This document shows positions 43,673 to 53,905 of a stretch of DNA of 64,000 nt, piece by piece; position 1 is the first letter of the stretch; the number at the start of each line of letters is the position of its first letter. A program made the translations under genes and the position numbers. Origin of the DNA: an uncultured bacterium (GTDB taxonomy: Bacteria; Planctomycetota; GCA-002687715); assembly GCA_902826835.1 (NCBI GenBank), contig CADEGH010000009.1:97898-161897 (forward strand). Direction: 5' to 3'. The notes beneath the pieces were generated by a model, which saw nothing but the letters and a program-made list of their open reading frames with translations, ran no database searches and was not told the origin of the DNA.

Positions 43673-46336
43673 ATGCACCAGGATGACGCCGACTCTTCCC
43701 AACCGCGACCGGATCAAGTTCCGTTGCGACAAGCCTTCGCGGCCCAACTGGCGCGCGACTTCGCCGAGGGCCAGCCTCGTCGGCTGGAGGAGTACTTGAT
43801 GGCCTATCCCGGCGATGACATCGGGATCGCAAGAGAGTTCCTTCGAATCGCAGACGGAGTCAGCGTCGAAACTCCGCAACTCGAAGGCGAGCAGGTCATA
43901 GGACACTACCGGATTCTCCGCGAACTGGGCCGGGGCGGGCAGGGCGTCGTCTATGCGGCGATGGATACACGCCTTCAACGGCAAGTCGCGGTCAAACTGC
44001 TCTTGGATGCGAACGGTGGGGCGAAAGACGCAGTTGTGCGATTCCGGAGAGAGGCCGAGGTGACTTCGAAACTCGACCATCCGGGCATCTGTGCGGTCTA
44101 CGAAACCGGGATTCATCAAGGACATCCCTACATCGCGATGCGATTCGTGGAGGGCGAGAGTCTCGCGAGAAAAATCACTACCGCCCGCGAGGCGGACCGC
44201 GGCTCGGACTCCACTATCCACCTTACACCCACCACGGAGCCTGAACCCGCCTTCACGAATGAAGGCGGGGATCATGCCACCGGTCCGTCCACGGAACGGG
44301 AGATTCACACCGTACTCGAGATGATCGAAGGGGTCGCACGTGCCCTGCATGCTGCCCACGAAGCAGGAGTCGTTCACCGGGACATCAAACCCGGGAACAT
44401 CCTGATCGCTCGTAGCGGACAACCGGTCGTGGTCGATTTTGGACTTGCCCGAGACTTGGGGACCAACCAGGACACGCTGACAAAGACCGGCGAACTGTTC
44501 GGCACCCCTGCCTACATGTCACCAGAGCAGCTTCTGGCCAATCGACTGCGTATTGATGCCCGGACCGATGTCTACTCGCTCGGGGTGACGCTCTTTGAAT
44601 GCTTGACCCTGCGCCGCCCCTTCGAGGCGCCCACGCGAGAAGGGCTATATCAGGCGATCATGACGAGACCCGCACCGGACCCGCGGGGTTGGAACTCCAG
44701 TTTGTCGACCGACATCGCTGTCGTGGTGGCAACCGCCTTGGAGAAGGACCGCGATCGCCGCTACCAGTCGGCACTAGCCCTAGCGGAAGACTTGCGACGT
44801 GTCCGTATGCGCGAGCCGATTCTCGCTCGTCAGATCGGATGGGCCGAGCGACTCCTGCGTTGGGGCCGTCGCAATCCCATGGCGGCGTCTCTGCTCGCTC
44901 TCGTCTTCGTGCTGCTATCGGGCGGACTGGTTGGCGCGCTCTTCCTGCTCAGCCGTGTCGGTGCCGAGCGCGACCAGGCAGACGTCCATGCTCGGCGGGC
45001 CGGCCGCAATCTACTCGCTTATGAACGCCTGGCGGACGCCCGCGTCCTCGATGACCTGCGCCGCGAAGAGGAGGAGAGCCTCTGGCCAGCCACTCCGGAT
45101 CGGGTCCCGGCGATGGAGCAGTGGCTCCTCCGAGCCCGGGCATTGGCGTCCCGCCTTCCGGAGCACGAGGACGCTCTTCTCGAGATGGACCATGCGCTGA
45201 GTCCGGAATCCGAAACCGATCCCGGTCGGACATGGCGACGGGAGAAACTCGCGGAGTTGGTGAAGGAGTTGCGCGGTTTTGTCACCGCGGCAGGCCCCGA
45301 AACCGGGATTCGGGCCGTGGAGGAGCGACTCGAATTCTCGCGGACGCTCGATGCGCGAACGGTCACGACGCGGAGCGAGGAGTGGGCGGACTGCCTTCGC
45401 AGGATCACCGATAACCCCCGCTACCCGCAGGGAACCCTCATCTCGCCACAACTCGGGTTGGTCCCGTTGGGCCCGGATCCCCAGAGCGGGTTGGAGGAGT
45501 TCTGCGAAACGGCGACCGGCCAAGTGGTCGTCCGGGATTCAGAGACCCGACGTCTTCGAATCACGGAAGCGAGCGCGATCGTGTTGGCGTTGCTCCCTGG
45601 CGGATCCTTCGTCATGGGCGCGCAGCGAGCCGATCCCAGCAGCGATCAGTACGACCCCGCGGCTCGCGACGACGAAGCACCCCTGCAGCGCATTGCCTTA
45701 GCGCCGTTCTTCCTTGGCAAGCATGAAGTCTCCCGAGCGCAGTGGCGCCGTGCAACTGGCCGAGATCCGAGCTGGTTTGCGGCCAATCACGCCGAACACG
45801 TGACTCCCCTCCATCCGGTCGAGACGGTTTCTTGGGAGGAGTGTGAACGAACGCTCCGGCGGCTCGGATTCTCACTTCCAACGGAAGCCCAGTGGGAGTA
45901 TGCGTGTCGAGCCGGGTCATCCGACCCCTGGCCGTGGGGAGGCGGCGCCTTTCCCAGTCCACCCGAGGCCAACGTCGCCGATCTCGCCTTTCGCAGATTC
46001 TGGGGGCCGCTGGCCGACGGCAAGCACGAGACCACTTACGATGATGGAATCGGAATCACCGGTGCCATCGATTTGCTCGCCCCCAATCGATTCGGCCTCC
46101 ACGGCATGCTCGGCAATGTCTGGGAATGGTGTGCGGACACCTACTCCTCGTATCGAATCATCGGGGGAGCGGGAGATGGTCTACGCGAAGAGCCCGGAGT
46201 GGAATTCCGAGTTTCGAGAGGCGGAGGATATGGAGACCGGCTCGACCGGGCGAGGAGTGCTTGCCGAGCCAACAATCGCCCGAGCTGGTACGGGGATTTG
46301 CAAGGGGTACGGCCAGCGCGGCGCGTGCTCAATTGA
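43673..46336 (+). CDS. Membrane Ser/Thr protein kinase fused to SUMF1-like domain
   Basis: An 887-residue kinase. A short N-terminal region precedes a Hanks-type kinase domain (about 78-385) with LGRGGQGVVYAA, catalytic Lys108 (VAVKLL), HRDIKPGN (Asp237) and DFGLA (255-259). An insert of about 45 residues (about 175-220, Thr/Glu/Ser-rich) lies before the helix leading to HRD. A membrane helix (about 405-428) leads to a coiled, helical region and a C-terminal SUMF1/formylglycine-enzyme-like domain (about 640-887: GGSFVMGAQ, SLPTEAQWEYACRAG, GNVWEWCAD). The Cys pair of true formylglycine-generating enzymes is not seen at the expected place (SACRANNRPSW has one Cys), so this domain probably binds ligands. 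It is a common planctomycete type. The 3' end overlaps the convergent gene by 8 bases. Confidence 0.92.
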   Translation: MHQDDADSSQPRPDQVPLRQAFAAQLARDFAEGQPRRLEEYLMAYPGDDIGIAREFLRIADGVSVETPQLEGEQVIGHYRILRELGRGGQGVVYAAMDTRLQRQVAVKLLLDANGGAKDAVVRFRREAEVTSKLDHPGICAVYETGIHQGHPYIAMRFVEGESLARKITTAREADRGSDSTIHLTPTTEPEPAFTNEGGDHATGPSTEREIHTVLEMIEGVARALHAAHEAGVVHRDIKPGNILIARSGQPVVVDFGLARDLGTNQDTLTKTGELFGTPAYMSPEQLLANRLRIDARTDVYSLGVTLFECLTLRRPFEAPTREGLYQAIMTRPAPDPRGWNSSLSTDIAVVVATALEKDRDRRYQSALALAEDLRRVRMREPILARQIGWAERLLRWGRRNPMAASLLALVFVLLSGGLVGALFLLSRVGAERDQADVHARRAGRNLLAYERLADARVLDDLRREEEESLWPATPDRVPAMEQWLLRARALASRLPEHEDALLEMDHALSPESETDPGRTWRREKLAELVKELRGFVTAAGPETGIRAVEERLEFSRTLDARTVTTRSEEWADCLRRITDNPRYPQGTLISPQLGLVPLGPDPQSGLEEFCETATGQVVVRDSETRRLRITEASAIVLALLPGGSFVMGAQRADPSSDQYDPAARDDEAPLQRIALAPFFLGKHEVSRAQWRRATGRDPSWFAANHAEHVTPLHPVETVSWEECERTLRRLGFSLPTEAQWEYACRAGSSDPWPWGGGAFPSPPEANVADLAFRRFWGPLADGKHETTYDDGIGITGAIDLLAPNRFGLHGMLGNVWEWCADTYSSYRIIGGAGDGLREEPGVEFRVSRGGGYGDRLDRARSACRANNRPSWYGDLQGVRPARRVLN

Positions 46337-48134
46337 CGAACCACTGCGTTGGGTCGGCAAATGGTATCGTAATACCGCCAAACCCGATCGGCACCGCGCC
46401 CTGGCGGAAATCCAAGACTGCATCCGTAGGCGGGTTGGCCCCCGAGGCGGTCATGTCGAATTGAACCGGGAACGGACTGGCCCCATTCCCGGGCGAAATC
46501 CCAATGAGGCTGTCGAGGGTGTGTCCAGGAGCAACTTGGAATCGGAGCGAAGCCGACTGGGTCGTCGGAGTTGCGCCGATCGAACTGTCACCACTGAACT
46601 CCACGGACACACTGTGCTGGACCGGAGCGCCACCTACTCCCGCCGGAAGCCCAAAGAACTTGAACTGGTAGCTGGGGCTGAATCCATCGAACTCGAGCAC
46701 GGAGGTGATGGCTCCTCCCGCCGCGGGATTGAGATCGGTCCAGAGGAGGGCCAGGGAAGGCGGGCCGGAAAGGAACGACGCGACCGTAGGCGTCGGCGCG
46801 GTCTGGGGGGCCCCGAACGAGAGGGTGCCATTCGCATTGATGAAGACCGACGTCCACGCTTGGCCGCAGAACCGAATGGCCGGCCACCCGGGCGGGATCG
46901 TGAGGGACACGCTGCCGTTATCGGTCGTCGGGCCAGCCTGGCAGTGGACCGTCGCCGACGAAGCGACAATTTCCACCTCGGACGCCCCACTCAATGCATA
47001 CCCTTCCGGCCGCGTCGGTGAAGCCACGAACATTTGGGCGGTGATTCGCCCGGGGATAGTGAGGGGAACCGATGAAGTGAAGCTCGCGAACGGAACCGAT
47101 CCGGACAGACCCAGTAGCCAAGTGAATGCGGGATCCGCGATGTCGAGGTTCACGATCTGACCGCCACTGGTCATGAGCCCTCCGCCGTTCCGAGGAACTG
47201 ACGGGAGTGCGCTGATGCCCAAGTCCCACGGTAGTCCTAATTCTGTGCTGGCGACCATCAAGGCGCCGAATGAACCAACGCACCGGGTCACGTTGGCGAT
47301 GCTCGTGGCTGTTCCCGTGCGGCCGTCGAACAGGAAAGTGGAATCGCTCTGGTTGATTTGCCATTGCACGACCGGCTCAATACGGAGGTTATCCAAGCCA
47401 AAGGCAAGGCCTGAGAACTGGGAAGCGGCCCTAATACTCACGACCGACGGCAGCAGTAAGTACGGGGCAGGGCTGGCACCTCCACCCAAATAGCAGTTCT
47501 GTGGATAGTGGACTATAATTGCTCCGGTCACAAGGTCGGTGACTCTGCACTCGAATATTTGATTCGACACAAAATCTAGATTCACGCTGATGCGATACCA
47601 ACGATTCAGAAGCAGCATTTCGGTGCCAGGAACAATAACTGAGACAGACTGATTGGTTGCCGACCGACACAGCAGAGACACTCGTGCCCTGGGGAAACTA
47701 CCAATGACAACCCGTGACCCCAGAGTGATTTGACAATCGCGACTGATCGAATTGGGATCCAGCCTGAGAACTATCTGGGCGTCCAGCGCTGGAGAAGGAG
47801 AACCGATGAAAGCGTCCCAGGTGATGCTCCATGCATCCAACCCGAAAGTGACGGGGTGAGACGCTCCTAGGGGTGGGCCGATGCCGCTGACCAGTTGGAG
47901 GCCACCTCCGCCGGGATGTGGAGGAACCCAGGAGGTTCCTTGCTGCGGAACGACGGAGAGACTTGCGTTACTCGGGATCGCCGTCCATCCCCCCTGGCCG
48001 ACCAAAGGCATCCCAGACGACCCAGCATTGAGGTTCTCGAAGTTTTCCACGAACTGAGCCGAGAGACCACTGCCGAGAAGAAAACTGAACGCCAAGGCGC
48101 TCAACAAGCTCTGGGGGCTTTTGGTGTTCATCAT
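46329..48134 (-). CDS. Large secreted protein with nidogen-like module
   Basis: A 601-residue exported protein. The signal peptide (MNTKSPQSLLSALAFSFLLG, then GLSAQ) puts the start at 48134 or 48131. The N-terminal part (about 28-265) is a beta-sandwich of the lectin/LamG-like type (FVENFENLNAG, then SWVPPHPGGGGLQLVSG and FDNLRIE-like strands; this assignment is only by pattern). The second half carries the nidogen-like pattern seen also at 4313 and 8207: IRFCGQAWTSVFINANGTLS, ALLWTDLNPAAGG and IGISPGNGASPF. Role unknown; extracellular adhesion or matrix binding is a guess. Conserved Cys pairs may form disulfides. Confidence 0.75.
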   Translation of the reverse strand: MMNTKSPQSLLSALAFSFLLGSGLSAQFVENFENLNAGSSGMPLVGQGGWTAIPSNASLSVVPQQGTSWVPPHPGGGGLQLVSGIGPPLGASHPVTFGLDAWSITWDAFIGSPSPALDAQIVLRLDPNSISRDCQITLGSRVVIGSFPRARVSLLCRSATNQSVSVIVPGTEMLLLNRWYRISVNLDFVSNQIFECRVTDLVTGAIIVHYPQNCYLGGGASPAPYLLLPSVVSIRAASQFSGLAFGLDNLRIEPVVQWQINQSDSTFLFDGRTGTATSIANVTRCVGSFGALMVASTELGLPWDLGISALPSVPRNGGGLMTSGGQIVNLDIADPAFTWLLGLSGSVPFASFTSSVPLTIPGRITAQMFVASPTRPEGYALSGASEVEIVASSATVHCQAGPTTDNGSVSLTIPPGWPAIRFCGQAWTSVFINANGTLSFGAPQTAPTPTVASFLSGPPSLALLWTDLNPAAGGAITSVLEFDGFSPSYQFKFFGLPAGVGGAPVQHSVSVEFSGDSSIGATPTTQSASLRFQVAPGHTLDSLIGISPGNGASPFPVQFDMTASGANPPTDAVLDFRQGAVPIGFGGITIPFADPTQWFVN

Positions 48135-48868
48135 GAGTCTTCGATTCCACCCGACGCTGGGTCCACTGCGCACCGTCCGTGTCCGGTACTCTCGCTCCGC
48201 CGCAGCCTGCGCGAGGCACCGAACTGCGGAGGCGGGCCCCGGATCACCGCGTCCCATCGTACACGCGATGGAACCCGCCCGTCGGTTCGATTTCATGGAC
48301 CTTTCGGACCGCCCGCCGTCTAGGGTCGGCCAGACCCATCAGGCAGTGACAAGAAACCGGGATGCCGCCCGACCCCCTCGAAGGTCCTTCCTTCCCTGCT
48401 GCCTCCTACCTGTGGAGCGGTTCTGACGGGCCCGGCGCCTTCCGATCTTCAGGAGCGCGGTCACCTTTTGCACGGAGGCCGAGTGTCTGAATCCGCAGAA
48501 TCCGGAGACCGTTCCGCTGCGACCGCATGCACCAGGGACGGCGCTCACGCGGGTGTCTCCCCCACAAGACTCTACGGAGTTCGGTATGCGTGCCTATGGC
48601 GCCACCTGGAGACTGAAAGGCTCTCGATGACCGAGACAGGGCATGCCCACACCTAAGCCAGAGCAGGATTTGGAAGTCGCATCGAAAGCCAAGTGCGAAG
48701 CGTGCCTACGCAGGTGGGAGCGAGGGGATACGACACTGGAGAGAGTCTTGGGGCCTGGTTGTGGCGATCGAAGTGGCCTACGGCTGCGCTCCTCTTGGGC
48801 ATTGGGCCCACGTCGTTCTTCCAACCCCGAAGAATTGTCGAGGGTAAGTCGAAGTGAAGCGGCGGGGG
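48135..48868. other. Gene-free stretch, about 730 bp
   Basis: This holds the divergent leader of the secreted-protein gene. I see no coding frame with recognisable domains, no tRNA-like cloverleaf and no repeat array. Small open frames are present, but none has a good start signal plus a known motif. A short RNA or a fast-evolving small gene cannot be excluded. Confidence 0.5.
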
Positions 48869-49378
48869 TCAGAAGCAGGTTTCGCCGGGGAGAGTGGAGG
48901 CTTGGCGGAGCCAGCGGGTGAAGAGGACCTCGTCGAGCACGTCGGATTCGTTGAGGTGGAAGTAGCGGACTTCTTTTTGTTTGGAGGCGACGGGAGGAAC
49001 GGGATCGAGGGAGGTGCCGCGGAAGAAACTGACTTTGATGGACTTGGTGATGCAGTGGAAGGCGACGAACCAACCGTTCCCTTCAATGCCGTAGAAGGGC
49101 GTATTCCAGCGAACGGCCTTGCGAACATGGGGGATGGTTCGCGTGATCAGGGCATCGAGTCGACGGCCGGCCTCGTGTTTCCAGCCCGGCATCGCCGCGA
49201 GGTAGGCCTGCACCGGCCCATTGCCATCACCCTTCGGGATCTGGGGATTACCTCCGGACAGGAGCTTCGGGGACGAGGACGCAGCGGTGTCCGCCGAGGT
49301 TCGTTTGGGCCGACGGCTCTTGCCGGGCTCGGGGTGGGACCCCGCGGCGCGCGAACGGCGTGATGACGGTGAAGGCAT
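48869..49378 (-). CDS. DUF1801 domain protein
   Basis: A 169-residue protein. The N-terminal 45 residues are Ser/Lys/Arg/Pro-rich and probably disordered. The rest is a DUF1801 domain (YdhG/Fra-like), shown by the ALITRTIPHVRKAVRWNTPF motif and GWFVAFHCITKSIKVSFF. Members have been linked to iron handling, but the function is uncertain. No CxxC or metal-binding cluster is present. It stands 133 bp downstream of the FG-GAP gene on the same strand. Confidence 0.82.
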   Translation of the reverse strand: MPSPSSRRSRAAGSHPEPGKSRRPKRTSADTAASSSPKLLSGGNPQIPKGDGNGPVQAYLAAMPGWKHEAGRRLDALITRTIPHVRKAVRWNTPFYGIEGNGWFVAFHCITKSIKVSFFRGTSLDPVPPVASKQKEVRYFHLNESDVLDEVLFTRWLRQASTLPGETCF

Positions 49379-49511
49379 GACTGAATCCTAATCCCGAGCC
49401 CGAATCGCCGACCACCGACCCGGAAATTCGCCAGCGGCGAGGCAGGTTCGCCCGGTCGAGCGGGCCTGCGATCTGCCGAGCAATTTCGGCGGCCACCCGA
49501 TTCCGCGGAGC

Positions 49512-52406
49512 TCAGGGGATGGAGACGCTGAGAACCGGGGTGGTGGAGAAGATTCCGTTGGCCGCGTTGGGATCGACGACGGCCGCCTGGAAATGGAGGG
49601 TCAGCCCGTGCCAAGCGGCGGAGTTGGGAATAGGAAGCGGGATGCGCAGGACGCCCGTGGGGTTGACCGCGGTGGGCATGGGTACTCGAAAGACCGAGTC
49701 CAAGAGCAGGGAGGAGGCGGTGAAGTCCAGGTAGAAGGAAGCACCGAGAAGGCTCGTCGGGCTCGAGTCGAGCGCCGAGGAGATACCGAGGACTACCGCC
49801 GCATTGGCCGCCGCATGACTGAGTCCGATCGCGAACGTGGCTTCGCCGACGGCCGGCGGGTGCCCGAGGACACGGAGCTTCGGCTCCAATCCACCGCCAC
49901 CTGGCGACCCCGAACCGAAAATCGACGAAGCGGGCGAATAATCCGCGCCGGATAGGATGCGAACTTCGCCGGGACCGACTTGCTCGGAGGGCGCCGGTCC
50001 CAGGCTCGGTACCACGATCTCGGGGATGCCGTCATTGTCCTGATCGGTCCAGGTCTTTTGATGGCGCTTGGCGATCCGCGGCAAATTCGCGGGGCGGATG
50101 GAATGAAGGGAAGGTGGAGACCCGACGAACATCGTGGTGGCGCCGGAATCCCCGACGACCGCCCAATCGGGCCTTCCGTCATTGGAGAAGTCGGGAAAGC
50201 CCATGACTTGTTGATGCTCGGCCGGTGAGGGATGAACGGGTAAGGTCCATCGGAGCAACCCGTCGAACGTCGAATGGCACGAGATCCCGACTCCACAGGA
50301 AATCGGGCCACAGGCGCTGAAGGTGATGACTTCGTCATATCCGTCGGCGTCGAGGTCGACGAAACCCGCAGTGGAAGAATCCGACCACATGGCGACTACC
50401 GAGGAGTTCCTAAGCGAGATGCCGGTGCCAGTGCTAATGATCTCGAAGATTGGAGTCCACGAGCATGGGAGAGGAGGCCATAAACCCGAGCCCATGATAC
50501 ATGGCCACACCATATGCGGGGCGTAATCGATGAGCGCGAAAATATCGGCGAGACCGTCCATGTCCAGGTCGCCCGACAGGCGCAGCTCTTTGCCGGCAAT
50601 GTTCCCGGGTAGACAAACGCTGCGAATGATCTGGCGGGTTCCCGAGCTCACGAAATACAGCGTGGAACATCCGAGCGGAGCCGAGGAGAAATAACCAATT
50701 GGAATGATCTGTGAAGGCGCGGACACTGCCAGATCCGCGCTCCCATCCCCATCGATGTCGGGAAGGAGTAGGAGCGCATGGCCGAAATTCGCTTTGGATT
50801 CGGTCCCTTCCATTTTCCATACGACTTGCCCGGTAGTACCGCTGAGAAAATACACACGCCCCGCCTCGTAGAGGCCGTCGACATGGTCAGCCGGGGCGGA
50901 CACCGCGTAATCGGCAATGCCATCGGCATCCTGATCCGGAATCTGCAAAACAGAGGAACCAAAACTAAACGAGGGTTCCGGGGCGTGAATCGTGGCCAGA
51001 AGGCCACGGTCGACGCCGCTGTAAACGTCGATAGAGCCGCCTTCCGCACTGCCGGGGGTGGAGACAAAGAGATCGGAAATTCCATCACGATTCCAATCCG
51101 CCAGGTACGTGAAAGAGCCCAGTCGATCGCTGCCGACTCTACGGAGCCTTCTGGTGATGGTCTCCCCAGTACGTGAGGAATGAATGGCCACTTCTTGGGG
51201 CTTCGCGCAGATCGTGTCGACCTTTCCGTCGCCATCGTGATCACCGATGGAATGAGCGGACGCACTCAAACCGGTGCCGAGAGGGTGAGTCGTGGCGCGG
51301 ATAGTCTGTCCAGTGGCGCTCGAATGGACTTGGGAGTACGGCGGAACCGGAAATCCGCTCGTGCCGATCATGTCCGCGGACGACACGAGAATATCGCGTC
51401 GCCCGTCGTTGTCGATATCATCCGTCACGACACATGCGGCATCAACCGGGTGAAAGGGGACATCCCACAAGGGAAAGGGAATAGTCGGCACAGCCCAGAC
51501 TTCCGTGCCGGTTGCCCCGGAGACCAGGGAGAGTGTGAACCACGAGTTGTCCCCGTGAAGGAACGCGAAGTCTGGTACTCCGTCCCCCGTCAAGTCCAGG
51601 TTGAATTCCGACATGATGTACGTCGGGAGGGAAACAGGGAAGCTGCTGAGTGGTGGTCCATCGACCAAGACGGAGAGGGTCGCACCGTCGAGGACACGAA
51701 GGCGATCGTACCAGGTCGGCACTGTGCAAGAACAAAGCACACCGAGCTCGTTACGCCCGTCGTTGTTTCGGTCGGGGAGTGATCTGATGGACCGGTAGTG
51801 GTCCGACAGCAGCGGTTCGAAACGAATGAGACTGCCGTCAACCCCAGAAAGAATAACGAGGCGGCGATCGAAAGAACCGTCCCAAGCGAGCGCACAAAGG
51901 TCGGGAATCAGGTCGCCCGTGACCTCCGCGAAGCAGCACTCCTCGATTCCGAACAGCCCGGGCCCCCAGCTCGTCATGGGCATGTTGAAATTGGCGAAGA
52001 CTTGCCCGGAGACGGGATCCTGGACGCGCAGACTCAGGTACTCGTCTATCAAGAGTTCGTGCCGTCCATCGCCATTCCAATCACCCGCGGATACGAGGCG
52101 GCGAGATGAGACGGCCGACAGCGGAAAGTAATACAAGCTCCCTAGGCTGCTACCGTCGATGACTTCGATACCTTCATAGAGAATTGGCGGATAGCCGATG
52201 TTCTCCCTTTGTCGAATTGCGACGAAATCCACGACACTATCGGAATTCCAAAGACCGGCGGGACGAAAGTCGGCGATGGCGAGCGGTGCCGGATCCACGG
52301 TCCCGGTGAAGACAGCGAGCGGGGAGGTTTGACCAAGAGCCAAGGAGAGCATGGCCGACCAGACCGCGATCGCGGAGAGAACCGTTCGTCGGATGATGCC
52401 GAGCAT
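49512..52406 (-). CDS. Secreted FG-GAP repeat protein
   Basis: A 964-residue exported protein starting at the ATG at 52406, just upstream of a signal peptide (RTVLSAIAVWSAMLSLALGQ); the frame is open to 52487. Most of it is FG-GAP/VCBS-like repeats with Asp-rich loops (DWNGDGRHELLID, then DLTGDGVPDFAFL, DIDNDGRRDILVS, DIDGDGSADLAVS), forming one or two beta-propellers that bind Ca2+. The last about 125 residues (GSGSPGGGGLEPKLRVLG to the end) form a C-terminal module like that of the astacin paralogues. There is no catalytic domain. It is probably an extracellular or surface protein of unknown ligand. Confidence 0.85.
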   Translation of the reverse strand: MLGIIRRTVLSAIAVWSAMLSLALGQTSPLAVFTGTVDPAPLAIADFRPAGLWNSDSVVDFVAIRQRENIGYPPILYEGIEVIDGSSLGSLYYFPLSAVSSRRLVSAGDWNGDGRHELLIDEYLSLRVQDPVSGQVFANFNMPMTSWGPGLFGIEECCFAEVTGDLIPDLCALAWDGSFDRRLVILSGVDGSLIRFEPLLSDHYRSIRSLPDRNNDGRNELGVLCSCTVPTWYDRLRVLDGATLSVLVDGPPLSSFPVSLPTYIMSEFNLDLTGDGVPDFAFLHGDNSWFTLSLVSGATGTEVWAVPTIPFPLWDVPFHPVDAACVVTDDIDNDGRRDILVSSADMIGTSGFPVPPYSQVHSSATGQTIRATTHPLGTGLSASAHSIGDHDGDGKVDTICAKPQEVAIHSSRTGETITRRLRRVGSDRLGSFTYLADWNRDGISDLFVSTPGSAEGGSIDVYSGVDRGLLATIHAPEPSFSFGSSVLQIPDQDADGIADYAVSAPADHVDGLYEAGRVYFLSGTTGQVVWKMEGTESKANFGHALLLLPDIDGDGSADLAVSAPSQIIPIGYFSSAPLGCSTLYFVSSGTRQIIRSVCLPGNIAGKELRLSGDLDMDGLADIFALIDYAPHMVWPCIMGSGLWPPLPCSWTPIFEIISTGTGISLRNSSVVAMWSDSSTAGFVDLDADGYDEVITFSACGPISCGVGISCHSTFDGLLRWTLPVHPSPAEHQQVMGFPDFSNDGRPDWAVVGDSGATTMFVGSPPSLHSIRPANLPRIAKRHQKTWTDQDNDGIPEIVVPSLGPAPSEQVGPGEVRILSGADYSPASSIFGSGSPGGGGLEPKLRVLGHPPAVGEATFAIGLSHAAANAAVVLGISSALDSSPTSLLGASFYLDFTASSLLLDSVFRVPMPTAVNPTGVLRIPLPIPNSAAWHGLTLHFQAAVVDPNAANGIFSTTPVLSVSIP

Positions 52407-52554
52407 GCTTCGTCTCCGGTCGGAATCAGGATCGAGAGAAACGCCGAGCGCTCTTCTCAGCATATGCTTGGGAACCAACGACCCCATAGACCTGCAGTGT
52501 AAACCGGGACTTGAGTTTTTGGAAGGCTTCCTCGCTGAGGACTTGGGAGAAAGC

Positions 52555-53691
52555 TCAGAGCGGACGGCCGGCGCGGAGGGCCAGGCGGTGGAGGCGGGCG
52601 GGTTTGTCGGTGAGGATGCCGTGGACGCCGATGTCGAGGACTTGGCGGAGCTCGGAAGGGACGTTGAGGGTCCAGGCGATGTAATCGCGGGGGGGGCCGG
52701 GATCCCGGCTCAGGGATTCCATGTCGTCTTCGACGATCTTGCGGAAGGCCTTCCAGCCGCCGAAGGTCATGGGAGGTCGGCCGATCGACGCGCAGGGATT
52801 GGCGAGGGCCTTGGCGGGCGCCAGCGCGCTGAACTGGCTCGGGTCCGGAACGGCGCCGGGGGGGAGGGCGATGTCGAGGGAGAGCGCCCATTCCGGGGCT
52901 TGCGCGCGGAACGCCCCGAGAATTTCCGGATAGGGGGAGAGCACGATCAGACGGCAAGCCACAGGATGGCGTCGGAGGGCAGTGCGAATGCGAGCCACCA
53001 TCGGCTCCACCAAATCCACGCGGTCTTTCGGGACCTTCATGTCGAGGAAGATCGCTCGCAACCTCGGTTCCCGGTGGGCCCACTCGAAGACCTCGCCAAT
53101 GGAGGGAATGTGGGCCACGACCGGTCGCTTTCCGTTCATCGTCGCAAAACCGTAGTGGGCACGGAGTTCGGCCAATGTCAGCTCGGGAGTGGGGCGTCGC
53201 CACGGATCCCCGGCCGGGGGGGTGATCGGTCGGTAGCGCTGGATCGGCTCGGCCCCGTGCTGCCTGGCGAACGCCACGAATTCGTCCGGATCCCAGTCGT
53301 GATAAACGGCGACCTCGCCGTCTTTGGTCCAGACGAGGTCGATCTCGACGGCATTGGCATTGTCGATGTCGACCGCTTCGCGCAGGGAGTCCAAGGTGTT
53401 TTCGACCTTCTTGGCGGGGGAACCCCGATGCCCGATCACCAAGAAGGGCTTCCCCTCCGGCCAGGGAACGCGCACCCGCACCTTGGGGGTGGTCCGGCGA
53501 TCCAGCCAACCGATCAGCTCCTGCAGCCCGCTTTGGAGCCAGCCCAGCGGGACGAGGAACACGTTGATCAGGGTCTGCTTGGCACTCGACCTCGGCGTGA
53601 CTTTGGTGCCTCCCGCCCCGACCTTCTGACGAGAGTGCAGCTTGCGCGCCTGAGCCAGGCGGGCCCGGTTTCGAACATTCGCGATGCCCAT
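52555..53691 (-). CDS. Glycerophosphodiester phosphodiesterase family protein
   Basis: A 378-residue enzyme. The GDPD TIM-barrel core starts at about 83: VIGHRGSPAKKVENTL with His88 and Arg89, the metal-binding VEIDLVWTKDGEVAVYHDW (Glu116, Asp118, His131), and late residues LSPYPEILGAF, TLNVPSELRQVLDIGV and GILTDKPARL. Such enzymes hydrolyse glycerophosphodiesters to glycerol-3-phosphate and an alcohol. The N-terminal 80 residues have a hydrophobic segment (about 42-62, INVFLVPLGWLQSGLQELI) that may anchor it in the membrane. The start is ATG at 53691. It is upstream of the FG-GAP gene by 148 bp, but likely separate. Confidence 0.9.
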   Translation of the reverse strand: MGIANVRNRARLAQARKLHSRQKVGAGGTKVTPRSSAKQTLINVFLVPLGWLQSGLQELIGWLDRRTTPKVRVRVPWPEGKPFLVIGHRGSPAKKVENTLDSLREAVDIDNANAVEIDLVWTKDGEVAVYHDWDPDEFVAFARQHGAEPIQRYRPITPPAGDPWRRPTPELTLAELRAHYGFATMNGKRPVVAHIPSIGEVFEWAHREPRLRAIFLDMKVPKDRVDLVEPMVARIRTALRRHPVACRLIVLSPYPEILGAFRAQAPEWALSLDIALPPGAVPDPSQFSALAPAKALANPCASIGRPPMTFGGWKAFRKIVEDDMESLSRDPGPPRDYIAWTLNVPSELRQVLDIGVHGILTDKPARLHRLALRAGRPL

Positions 53692-53905
53692 CGTGATTTC
53701 CTCGGGTCAAGCCTACCGACTCTTCCGGATTCCGTCGGCCGCAGGGCGGCCCCGCCGGACAAATGAACTCACTTCAAGTTGTACCCATAGAACAACTTAG
53801 GGACGAATCGCCGGCGAAAGGAGCTGGGGGTCACCGGATTTCGGCGAAATCGCACAGAACGCGGAAAGAGAGGCGGCCGGGACGTCCGGCTCTGAGGAGT
53901 ACCGC

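Noticed and set aside
45600..46336. SUMF1-like domain as an active formylglycine-generating enzyme or EgtB-type enzyme
   Set aside because: The expected Cys pair or iron-binding His triad is not visible, and it is fused to a membrane kinase.
48468..48656. Small open frame in the gene-free stretch
   Set aside because: No ribosome-binding site, no hydrophobic or known motif, length compatible with chance.
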